Below, one piece after another: positions 9,294-19,876 of a DNA stretch of 64,000 nt (positions within the stretch are counted from its first letter, which is position 1; each line of letters opens with the position of its first letter). Both the position numbers and the translations under genes were made by a program. Location: the NCBI GenBank assembly GCA_030848705.1, contig JAUIZM010000017.1:744001-808000 (forward strand). Direction: 5' to 3'. Below the pieces are notes generated by a model. The model saw nothing but the letters and a program-made list of their open reading frames with translations. It was not told where the DNA came from and ran no database searches. Origin of the DNA: Heracleum sosnowskyi. Taxonomy: Eukaryota; Streptophyta; Magnoliopsida; Apiales; Apiaceae.

Positions 9294-12200
9294 ATGGGTG
9301 AAGCAGAAGAGGCTTTGGCAACACAACCAAGACAATCATTTACTTTAAATCTGCCACCAAGGCCTTCAATGGAAGCTCTTTTCTCAGGTGGGCTTGGTTT
9401 GAGTCCAGGCCCAATGACCCTGGTTTCAAATTTCTTCTCAGAGTATTATCCTGACTCTGATAACTGTTCTTTCTCTCAGCTTCTTGCTGGAGCTATGGCT
9501 TCTCCTGTGGCAAAGCCTAATCAATTTTCTGGTAAAGATTTGAAAAGTGAAGATGGGAGTGATAAGAAATCAGGGTTTAAGCAAAATAGGCCTATGAATT
9601 TGGTTGTTGCTCAGTCACCTTTGTTTATGATGCCTCCTGGTTTAAGCCCTTCTGGGTTTCTCAATTCACCTGGCTTTTTTTCACCTCTTCAGGTAATATA
9701 TTGTTTCTTAAATAATTTTGTTCATACTTGTGTGTTTAATTTAGTGAAAGTTTGGATCTTTTTTGTTTTGGATTATTAAAGTTTGGATCTTTTTGTTTAT
9801 TGGCTCCAATTGTAGTTCTTTGTATGCGGAATTATGGATTTGAATATGCAAGTTTGGATCTTTGCTAGGTTGCACTAATTTTTCGATGTGTTGATACTTT
9901 ATTATTTGGTTTGATTCCATATTATATGAACTAGGAAGTAATTTTGTTGTTAGTAACTATACATGCCTTATAGTTGAGGGTATGTGAGACACTGGTCCTT
10001 TCGTGAACTGGCATCATGTTTGAGGATATACTTGGCATGCCTTATAGGGTAAGTAGACACTTTGGATATTTGCCTCACAAGTGCATTGGATGATAATCTG
10101 TCTGCTTTGTTTTATACAGAGCCCTTTCGGGATGTCCCACCAGCAAGCTCTGGCTCATGTAACGGCTCAGGCTGCATTGTCCCAGTCCCAATCTTTTATG
10201 CATATTCAAGCCGACAGTCAGCTGCCTTCTCTATTACCTGCTTCTGCAGAAACTTTGACACATACTAGCTCTGGATCTGACATAGTTTTCTCACAACAGA
10301 TGTATGATGCAAAATTGGAACCTGAAAGTTCGAAAATCGAATCACCAGATATCTCAAATTTTGAAAAGAAGTCACTATCTACTTCGCTCAGTACTGATAA
10401 ACCTGCAAGTGATGGTTACAATTGGCGGAAATATGGGCAGAAGCAGGTCAAAGCGAGCGAGTATCCGAGAAGCTACTATAAGTGTACATATGTCAACTGT
10501 CCTGTTAAGAAGAAAGTTGAATGTTCTCCTAATGGCCAGGTAACTGAAATTACCTATAAAGGTCAGCATAACCATGAGCTACCTCTGTCCAATAAACGCA
10601 CAAAGGGTGGTAATGATCGGAGTAGAGCTGTAAATGCCGAGGCAAAGGTGGAGCCTGGTTTTCTAGGTCAGACTGAATCAAGTAGATCAGAGGAGACTGT
10701 ACCTTATCATCTAGTACCTGCCGATCAGCTGTCAACTCAAATAGTACCCCGACAATCACATGAATCAACTAATGATGAGGTAACATATGATGCTGAACCA
10801 AGAGTAGATGTGGACGAAGATGGGGAACCAGATCCTAAAAGAAGGCAAGTTACTGTTTTTCATGATCTCCTAGCATTTCTTCAACCATGCTCAAATTATG
10901 TGTATAACGTGGGGTTTGCTTGTCCAAAATTTATAAAACTTGATTAATGTGATATTCTGTGGGATGCAGGAATATAGAAGTTAGGTCACAGGAGTTACCT
11001 ATATCTCATAGAGCGGTAACAGAGTCGAGGATAGTTGTACAAACCAGAAGCGAAGTTGATCTTCTAGATGATGGGTTCAAATGGAGAAAATATGGACAGA
11101 AAGTGGTCAAGGGTAATCAAAATCCAAGGTTGTTATTTTGGTTCTTATCTATAATTTGAGTATTAATGTTGACTTTTTGGATGTTTGAAATGAGAAATAA
11201 GGCGGGCATTAATTTTTGTTTCCTACAAATACTAACACATCGAGTTTGTGCATATGTATGTCATTTAATTCTGTGGTGAATTTATATTACCAGTTCTCTC
11301 GTAAAACAATCATAATCATCCATATGACAATATTTTCTTGTTTGGGCTTTACAATGGTTCAAGATTATGCCACCTAAACTCAGATGTTAATAATTTGTCC
11401 TCTATAGGTAGTCAGTAGTCAATTTATACTACAGAGGTGCTCTAGTGAGTTCGCAGTTTATCTATTTTCTATGAATATTAAACGTATATTCCAGGAATAT
11501 GTAGACTAAGCATTGGTTATAATAAATCTAATAACTTATAATAGGATGTCATGCTGGTTGTGATGAATATAGTACCAATTTTTACTAGGGTTATACTCGC
11601 ATATACGTTCTCTCACGTGACTTCGGATAAGGTATGGAGTGACCATTGAACGAAAACCCTTTGGTGCACCGACTTCTCTTTTGATTTGTCAATAGTTGGT
11701 CATTTGCTTTGGGCACATTAGATATCTGGCTTTCGGTCTACGTAATCGTAATTCCTGAAATTGTTTATGCTTTAGTAGATTTTTTTTATAGTGTTATCTA
11801 AGCTATCAGTTAGCATGCTTATCGGATAAATTGACTTGACTGTAACTGACCCAACAATTTAAATCCTTTTTTCATAAATCCCTAGAAAATCATTTGGAAT
11901 CCTGGGAGGATATACTGTCTGATGGTTTATATTGGTTAAATAATCGGAGTTTTAAGGGCTTCAAATAGGGGAATGGTTCCTTTGTAGATGCATCTTCACT
12001 TTTCATTCTCTTCAACCGTAGTCTGTGATGGTACCTTCTTAAAATGTATAGCTTATAAAATGTCAAATGCTTAATATGGTCTTTTTTAGTGCGGCGATAA
12101 ATTAGGATTATTTTTTTTAGTTTTTCATAATCATTTCATATATTTATTTATTTATATTGCTTTTAATTTTTCCTCCGACCTTCCAGCTATACATGTTTTG

Positions 12201-12523
12201 ATACAAGTCCTACTTCTTTCTAAAGACCAGCTCTGATGCAGTCAGATTTTATTTGCAGGAGTTATTACAAATGCACGTACGCAGGATGCAATGTTAGAAA
12301 GCATGTCGAGAGGGCTTCAACTGACCCTAAAGCTGTCATTACTTCATATGAAGGCAAGCATAATCACGATACACCTACATCAAGAAACAGCAGCCACAAC
12401 TCGAACAATGGAAGTGCGAACCAGTCAAGACCCGCAAGAGTGGGGACCACAAAGAAGCCTGTGCATAATATGGACTTTGAAATAAATCAGAGTCCATTTC
12501 TTTTGCAGCTGAAGGAAGTCTGA
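9294..12523 (+). CDS. WRKY3/4-like: Group I WRKY transcription factor, WRKY3/WRKY4-like, four exons
   Basis: Exons are 9294-9692, 10120-10844, 10970-11128 and 12259-12523 (1,548 nt, 515 residues), close to the length of Arabidopsis WRKY3 and WRKY4. The protein has two WRKYGQK domains, at about residues 235 and 413, each followed by C-x4/5-C...HNH zinc ligands. This defines group I. The conserved N-terminal block (GFFSPLQ, then SPFGMSHQQALAHVTAQA) spans the first splice. The C-terminal domain is split by the usual WRKY intron after NPR. The second intron is GC-AG (AAG|GCAAGT...GCAG); reading it as GT-AG would give an immediate stop. The protein should bind W-boxes in the nucleus and act in defence-related transcription. 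The frame is intact throughout. Confidence 0.95.
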
Positions 12524-13260
12524 AGTATCCAATCAACCTTTTGTTATTACACTCTGATGGGTGTGTGGTATATAGTGTAAACTGTAATAGCCGATTAAAA
12601 TCTGCAGCAATGCATGTATGCAAGAGGCCCGACTATGGTAATCACTGGCCTTTTTTGGGTTCATAAAATATTACAATGTTATTGGTGTTGGCCCTTTTTA
12701 CTATACTAAAATAATTTCTGTCTGCTATACAAAGTTTGGCCATTTTTTACCTAGAAGACACCTGGATATTTATTTACTCTGATGAAGATACATCTGTTAA
12801 TGATTTGGCGTGTTTTTAAATATTTTTGGATAGAATACACATTTCGTTAATGCCTATTAGCCGCAGGTAAGGGGTTAAGACTTTTGAGTTTTGACAATGT
12901 AATGCAATGGGTTGTACATGCTCTAAGCATGTGCTGGACTACAGGTTTACTTGCTAAAAACACAGGCCTCCTCGTTAACAACTAGAAGCATTGCCACCGG
13001 AATAACTAAAACACGGCAATCATGCAGGTTGCCTGGTCTATACGATTGAAACTTTGAATAGCTGTGTACATAATCATGTTTATTTTATACAGCAAGGTTT
13101 GATTAAGTTTTGTTTTTGAACTGATGTGAATTTGTTCAGTTTTATTATGAAAATAAAACGAATTGCAGAGTTTAATTTCAATACTATTGACCTTCTAAAA
13201 ATAATACAAAACGAAGATTTTATATTATTGTGATTCTTCTTGTTATTTAAAATTAGTTTA
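12524..13260. other. WRKY 3' untranslated region and spacer
   Basis: Follows the WRKY stop codon at 12521-12523. The first part is presumably the 3' untranslated region. No clear polyadenylation signal, second gene or repeat was identified before the repeat block that begins near 13262. Confidence 0.5.
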
Positions 13261-13261
13261 A

Positions 13262-13933
13262 AAAACCGCGTTCACGGCGACATAATAATTTTTTTAAAAA
13301 TCTCTATCAAATAAATTACGAAAATTACTCGGTCCTCGCTAATAAGCCGTCCTCCCGTAAAACACGCTTTCCTTTTTAATATCAAAATCTCAAATTTAAT
13401 ATATTGAATATATACTTGTCTTATATATTAATTTTTAAGTTACCATACTCCTTTCTAATGAGACATTTTTTTGTTGAAAAAACACCTATATAACTTTACA
13501 TATTCTACTTCAAATAGAACTTTTAGTTATGTATTACAAACACTTATTCTACTTACTTCCAATAGAACTTTTAATTGCAATTACTTCTTTTATATCCAAA
13601 CTCTTCTCATCTATAAATTGAAACACTTATTCTACTTCAAATAGAACTTTGCAAGTACTTCTTTTATATTTGAACTCCTCCCCTTTGCAAGTACTTCTTT
13701 TATATTTGAACTCCTCCCCTATGCAAATTCAAACACCTATTCTACTTCAAATAGAACTTCGAACTTCGCTAAATTCGAACTATTCTCCTCAATAAATTCG
13801 AACACCTATTCTACTTCTAATATGTTAAATGATATTTTTTGATTTATTAGTACCTAAATTCAAAAATTCTAGAAAATTAGAAAAATAGACTGAGACAATC
13901 TTAGGAGCGCAACTTAACATTCCGCGTATCCTC

Positions 13934-13983
<50 letters not shown>

Positions 13984-15895
13984 ATTCTTTTATATTTGAA
14001 CTCTTCACTTCTGCAAATTCAAACACCTATTTTACTTCAAATAGAACTTCGAACTTCACTATAAATTCGAACTATTCTCTTCAATAATTTCGAAGACCTA
14101 TTCTACTTCTAATATGTTAAATGATATTTTTTAATTTATTTGGTATCTAAAATTCAAAAATTCTAGAAAATTAGAAAATAGATTGAGACAATCTTAGGGG
14201 CGCCACCTAACCTTCAAATAGAACTTTGCAAGTACTTCTTTTATATTTGAACCCTTCCCCTCTGCAAATTCAAACACTCTACTTCAAATAGAACTTCGAA
14301 CTTCGCTATAAATTCGAATTATTCTCCTCAATAAATTCGAACACCTATTCTTCTTCTAATATGTTAAAGGATATTTTTTGATTTATTAGTATCTAAAATT
14401 CAAAAATTCTAGAAAATTAGAAAAATAGATTGAGACAATCTTAGGGGCGTCACCTCACCTAATTGACAAAGTCGCGTTTCGCTGCGGCGTTATAATTTTT
14501 TTAAAAAAGAATTTATCTATAAAATTATAACAATTACTCATTTCTCGCTAATAAGCTGTCCTTCCGTTAAACACATTTTCCTTGTTAAGATCGAAATCCT
14601 AAATTTTATACATTGAATACTTGTCTTACATATTAATTTTCATGTTAACATGTTCCTTTCTAATAAGTCGTCTTCTCGTTCAAAAAACACCTATATAAAT
14701 TCGCACTCCTATTTTACTTCTAATAAAACTTTTAATTATGTATGTCTTATAAACACTTATTCTAATTTTGATAGAACTTTTTTTTTATATGTATTTTTTA
14801 TAAATTCGAACTCTTTTACTCCATAAATTCAAAAACCTATTCTACCGATAGAAAATTTAATTATATGTCTAACCTACAAATTGACAAAGTCGCAATTCAC
14901 GGCGGTGTTATAATTTTTTTTTAAAAAAATTCTATATATAAAATTACAACAATCACTCATTTCTCCCTAATAAGGCTTCCTCCTGTTAAACACGTTTTTC
15001 TTGTTAAGATCGAAATCACAAATTTTATACATTGAATACTTGTCTTATACATTAATTTTTTTGTTAACATATTCCTTTCTAATGAGTCGCTCTCTCGTTG
15101 AAAAACACTAATATAAATTTGCACTCCTATTTTATTTTCAATAAATTTTTTAATTAGCCTTACAGACATCTATTCTACTTCCAATATAACTTTTTTTTAA
15201 TATGTATTTCTTATAAATTTGAATTCTTCTACTCTATAAATTCGAAAATCTATTCTACTTCTCATAAAAATTTTAATTATATGTCTAACCTATAAAGTCT
15301 CTATAAATTCGAACCATTCTCTTCTATAAATTCGAATACATATTCTACGTCCAATAGAACTTTTAATTATGTCTTACAAACGCCTATTCTACTTCCGATA
15401 TAACTTTTAGAAAGTATTTCTTATATATTTGAACTCTTCTCCTCTATAAATTCGAATATATATTCTACTTTACATAGAATTTTTAATTATTCCAATAGAA
15501 CTTTTAACTATGTCTTACAAACGCCTATTCTACTTTCGATAGAACTTTTAGCAAATATATCTTATATATTTGAACTCTTCTCCTCTATAAATTCGAACAT
15601 ATATTCTACTTTAAATAGAATTTTTAATTATATGTCTTACATATAAATTCGAATTATTCTTCTTTATAAATTCGAACACATATTGTACTTCAAATCAAAC
15701 TTTTATTTATTTGTCTTCCCTATAAATTCGAACTATTCTCCTCAATAAATTCGAACACCTATTCTACTTGTAATAGGTTAAATGATATTTTTTTGATTTA
15801 TTAGTATTTAAAATTCAAAAATTCAAGAAAATTAGAAAAATAGATTGAGACAATCTTAGAGGCGCCACCTAACCTCCCGCGTATCCTCCTTTGTA
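13262..15895. repeat. Degenerate higher-order repeat block
   Basis: Two kinds of unit alternate. Unit 1 starts with a GC-rich core (such as AAAGTCGCGTTTCGCTGCGG) followed by TATAATTTTTTT and occurs near 13262, 14465 and 14882. Unit 2 is a run of short degenerate pieces built on ATAAATTCGAAC, CTATTCTACTTC and AATAGAACTTTTAATTATG. A longer piece containing GAGACAATCTTAG recurs at about 13890, 14185, 14430 and 15850. The edges of two large copies share CCGCGTATCCTCCTTT (13920 and 15886). No protein domain is visible. It looks like old tandem amplification inside an unclassified transposon. Confidence 0.7.
13938..13981. repeat. (TA)n microsatellite
   Basis: An uninterrupted TA run of about 22 repeats lies directly after CCGCGTATCCTCCTT in the larger repeat block. 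The sister copy near 15890 has only a short TATACATATAT, so the expansion is local. Confidence 0.95.
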
Positions 15896-16229
15896 TACAT
15901 ATATCGATTGATTGATGATTATAAGAGCTTATTTGTAATTTTCATCAAGCGTCAAATCAGAATGGAATGGGAACAGAAGTGGCATACTCCAATAATTCCT
16001 GTTGAGTAACCAGTCGCTCTAAAATCTCAAGGTGTTAGAGGAAGGCACTTTCCAGGATCATATATTATATTCTAACACTCCCCCTCACTCGAGAGCCCAT
16101 TTTTTTGGGTCAAAGAGTGGATCACGGGCGCCCATCTTTGGGGCATAATTTTTGTCTTTCGTGTCCCTCATAAATTGTGAGAATATTGGGGGTGGCAGAG
16201 AGTCGAACCTGAGTCCTCCCGTCAGTCTG

Positions 16230-16241
16230 GCTCTGATACCA
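16230..16241 (-). promoter_or_regulatory. TRIM primer-binding site (initiator-tRNA-Met type)
   Basis: Reads TGGTATCAGAGC on the minus strand and abuts the LTR end directly. It is the same 12-base site used by both Copia elements in this window. Confidence 0.85.
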
Positions 16242-16984
16242 TGTTGAGTAACCAGTCGCTCTAAAACCTCAAGGTGTTAGAGGAAGGCACTTTCCAGGAT
16301 CATATCACTACACCATAAATGGCCTACGACAAGCCCTGAAAACTGTTGGCGTATGTCCAAAATATGTTGCTGTAGGCCCAAAAATTGCAAAGCCAACACT
16401 TTTTTTGATGTTCGCTTTGGGGTCTATGCCAACATTATTCTCCTTTATGGCAACATGAGTTTTGGTGTTGTAATAGACTGCTATGGCAACAATATTTTAC
16501 CCTATACCAACAAAATATCCATGTTGCCTTTGTGTTATATTTTCAGTAAAATGAAGTGGGACCCACCGCTGACCCACAAAGTGGGCCCCACCTGTGGGGT
16601 CCAATGTGGATACAGTTTGGGATCCAGTGTGGGTCCCACATTTATACCAACACAATTTTTAGCTCTAGCAACATTTTATTATACATATTTTGTTCTATTT
16701 GCCAAGTACACTTTATAGAATCAATAGCAATAATTTTCTATTTACAATTAAAAACACACAATCTGTATTTATAAATACCAGACCCAACCAAATCAACAAC
16801 ACATCTTGTTTTTTCATTCCCACCAGATAACATCAGACTACATAATAATCCAAACTTACAATACTCTAATAATCTATGCAAACAAAACAAACAAAATACT
16901 CTAATAATTTAACAAACATGATTCATGAATGATAGAACACTAAACATGGTCAGCACTTGTAACTTGTTAGGATGTCATTTGAGT

Positions 16985-17255
16985 TGTGGCCTACATATGG
17001 TCTGGCCTACCACCATCATCTTCAGTAGCTCCATCCCCACCATGCCTGCAACCAGATTCAGCGATGAAACAGAGCTTTAATAAATTATACAACGAAACTG
17101 AGCTTGATATAACATATCATATCATTTGTATACAACTATACACAGATGATGCCTGGCCAACCTCGTCTGGATGTTCATCACCATGTGCTTATACTGTTTT
17201 GGAATTACCTCCATGATTGCCAATGCACCAAAAGCTGCTCCTGCTGCCTGTAAAG
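16985..17255 (-). pseudogene. Captured exon pieces of an unidentified host gene inside the CACTA element
   Basis: On the minus strand an exon-like stretch follows an acceptor TTTACAG near 17256 and reads AAGAAFGALAIME, continuing openly through IPKQYKHMVMNIQTRLARHH. A second acceptor (GGTTGCAG near 17047) precedes a short reading HGGDGATEDDGGRPDHM and a stop. The pattern of acceptor, open frame and donor suggests genomic capture with introns. I do not recognise the parent gene. Confidence 0.45.
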
Positions 17256-17602
17256 GAACATACAAGAAGTGATTTATTCACCTCGTTGTATACGAATTAA
17301 TATCTATAAAAACTGATACTATCTCCAGTTAAAACAAATCAGAATTGCATTAGGATAATAAAAAAGGTATTGGATTTTAGTTGATAGATTTGACATCATA
17401 CAAATTATGAGAGACAATCAACGAGGCAATTTAAAGGAAATCTGCAGGCAATAACAATAGAAAGAAAGAACATTAACGCTATACATACACATTGATCAAC
17501 CAAAGAAACCCCAAGACACAAGAGGCGAACAAAATACAATTAATCAAATAACCACATTCTACCTCAACAGAAAAAAAATGCACAATTACAATTCATAAGT
17601 AC

Positions 17603-17814
17603 CTCAAGATCTTCAGCATTTGTAGATGCAACTTCAAGTGACTCAGCATCAACATCTACTCCAATAACATGTCTATTCAAAACCAACGAAAACATCAACA
17701 TATAATCATCACCTAAAAAAGGGCAATACAGATTAACCGACGGGATAAAACGAAAACTCACTCTGCACCCAAAAGAGCAACAGCAAGGCCTAGAGTCCCA
17801 CAAAATCGAACATG
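17603..17814 (-). pseudogene. Captured exons of a METTL5-like rRNA m6A methyltransferase gene
   Basis: Two exons on the minus strand, about 17814-17762 and 17672-17603, join through a GTGAGT...GAATAG intron to read a GTLGLAVALLGAE motif followed by VIGVDVDAESLEVASTNAED. This resembles the S-adenosylmethionine-binding motif I region (GCGCG-TLG) and the following acidic loop of METTL5-type methyltransferases. The last exon is followed by a GTACTT donor. Only this fragment is present; start, catalytic NPPF motif and C terminus are absent. It is a gene fragment carried by the CACTA transposon. Whether it is transcribed is unknown. Confidence 0.65.
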
Positions 17815-19029
17815 CTACAACCCACAAAACTAAACAAATTAAACCCGACCCAATTCAAAATATAAAAGACCCAAATATAGAAGAGAGAAAATGTTGAAGT
17901 ACCTTAAATAGAGAAGCCCCAATTCCACCATATAGAAGCCCTAATTTGAAGCCCCAAATTGAACCCGGCCCGATTGAAGTCCCAAATTAAACCCCGATTG
18001 AAGCTCAAATTTCATAATCAGCCCTGAAACATCAACATAAGAAACAAATTTCAAAACGAAATCAACATAATTACATAATTTAAATCGAATTAAAAATGCC
18101 CTAAACTCAAATCAATGTAGTTATATGTACTTATAGTATGTATTTATAGATTACATGAAGTTACAGATGTATGTATGCATATGTATGTATAGATTAAAAG
18201 TAATTAAGAGGTGTGTTCAAGTGTGTGTTCGAGCGAGAGAGAAAGAGAGAGTAAAGTGAGAGTGCGAGAGAGGAAGAGAGAGTAGAGTTACGAGAGAAGA
18301 AATGAAAAATGAAAGTGGGTGGGCTTTTTTTTGCCTTTGTCCGAAAAGTTTTGGATTGGGCGGTATTTTTGCCGCTCAGCCGAATTTTTTTTGTCTGAAA
18401 AATAATCTAACTTTTGTGCAAAAATCATTTAACATTTATCAAGTATTTTTGTAATTATAAAAATATAATTATTAATCTCAAAAATATATTTTACCTTTTT
18501 CATTTTATTAATCACCTTTTCTGGCAGTTCTTAATTTTTATAAGAAAATTTTAATTATTTTTATCAAAATTAATTAGTTTTTATGTTTAAAAAAATTAAT
18601 ATTTTTATTTTTAGTTAAGAAAGAGAAAAGTTTGCCTATTACAAAACTATGGCAACATCTTTGTTACCTATTGCAACATGCAAACATTTTGATTCTACAG
18701 CAACATATTTATCGTGCCTAAGCCAACATCAAAATGACAATGTTGTAGAAGCCAAAAATATACATAGCAAAGCCAACATAAGCAAAGGCAACATGACCTC
18801 AAAATGTTGTAGTAGGCCATTTATGGTGTAGTGTATATTATATTCTAACAATTCCATTACCATAGCAACGACCAAGACTTCGAACATGGGACACAGAAAC
18901 TCTACTAATAAAGCAACACTTCAAGATCAACCTCTACAACAAGTCCCGTGGTTAACCGAATTATTCTTCTATCCAACTTCAGCACCATCTTTTCAAGTAA
19001 ACTATTTTAATTTGTGTGGTGGAGTACAA

Positions 19030-19140
19030 GAAAAATACTTCATTTGAAGGCATACGTAAGTACGACGGAAACGGAACTACATCGAGAACAGCAGCAAACA
19101 CTCGAAAAGTGGAAGTGCAAACCATGGAAAAAGCCTGTGC
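19030..19140 (+). pseudogene. Broken copy of the last exon of the WRKY gene
   Basis: The stretch TACTTCATTTGAAGGCATAC, and the ~100 bases after it, aligns with the end of the C-terminal WRKY domain and tail of the gene at about 12338-12470. Shared words are ACTTCAT-TGAAGGCA, CTACATC, AGAACAGCAGC, AACTCGAA, TGGAAGTGC and AGCCTGTGCA. One internal gap of about 20 bases and several substitutions close the frame. It begins about 180 bases after the TRIM and ends against the MULE terminal repeat. Confidence 0.7.
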
Positions 19141-19876
19141 AAAAATTATCTCTATTTTTTTTTTGACACAAAAGTGGTCCAAATATAAAATTGACCAAAG
19201 TAGGTACCAAAAAATTTATTTTTAACCACTATATTGCATTCCGTTACTTTACATAAATGGCAGTTAGCTGTCTTATTAAAAATATGATTGTATTGGGGGT
19301 ATAAACGTAATTTAATAGTGTTGGCATATGTATCGTTTTCTTTAGACTTAATTTTATTGTATCCCCCCACTGAAACTCCCTCCAAAACAAAAAAAAACCT
19401 TTCCCCTCTATCGATCGCATACACTCAAAACCCTAGCCTCAACCGGAGCAATTACGAACGAATCGAAGAAAATGGTCGAAGAAAATGGTGTGGAATTTGA
19501 GAGCTAAAAAAGACGTAGACATCTTCAAACCTTACGAATGTCCACAATATGTTGGTTAGTGTTCGAACCTTTAATATATGTATTCATGCATGCATATGTA
19601 CTTGGTTTTGCTATTGAATTTGGGAGTTTTCATATTAAAGTATGGTAATGTGTAGTAGTGACTTGATTATGTGAAAAATCTGTCAATTTATGTGTGAATG
19701 TTGTTATCGATGTTGTTAAGTTTTAGGGTTTTTGTGGTATTTATGTAAAAATTTAATATTTAATTGCTGTTGCTCTTAATATCTTGACTAAATTGTTAGT
19801 GGGTTTGATTTGATATTTTATCTGTTTATTGAATTTATTTTGTTTGTTTTTGTGAAATTGGTATTTGATATTATAG

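Larger units (their letters stand above)
16306..18833. mobile_element. Non-autonomous CACTA (En/Spm-type) transposon
   Basis: Ends are CACTACACCATAAATGG and its exact inverted copy, continuing to about 27 bp with one mismatch. The 3-bp target duplication is TAT (16303-16305 and 18834-18836). Subterminal repeats of the form GCAACAT or GCCAACAT crowd the first ~400 bp and last ~200 bp, as expected of transposase-binding sites in this superfamily. The 2,528-bp interior has no transposase frame. It carries captured host exon pieces instead. It sits within LTR 2 of the TRIM and is therefore younger than it. Confidence 0.93.
16000..18850 (-). mobile_element. TRIM mini-retrotransposon, split by a CACTA insertion
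   Basis: LTR copies start TGTTGAGTAACC and end TTCTAACA. LTR 1 is 16000-16077 (78 bp). LTR 2 is 16242-16305 plus 18837-18850, interrupted by the CACTA element. Between them is only about 165 bp with a PBS (TGGTATCAGAGC on the minus strand, 16241-16230) directly against LTR 2, and a purine tract (GAGTGAGGGGGAG on the minus strand) against LTR 1. Flanking target duplications are ATTCC at 15995-15999 and ATTCC at 18851-18855, a perfect match. There is no coding capacity, so it depended on proteins of other elements. Confidence 0.92.

Noticed and set aside
12375..12623. Antisense frame over WRKY exon 4
   Set aside because: Shadow of the real exon on the other strand.
16353..16718. 121-codon frame at the left end of the CACTA element
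   Set aside because: The frame crosses the subterminal repeat cluster and reads no transposase motif.
18979..19424. Antisense frames over the MULE left end
   Set aside because: They cross the terminal inverted repeat and T runs and show no domain.
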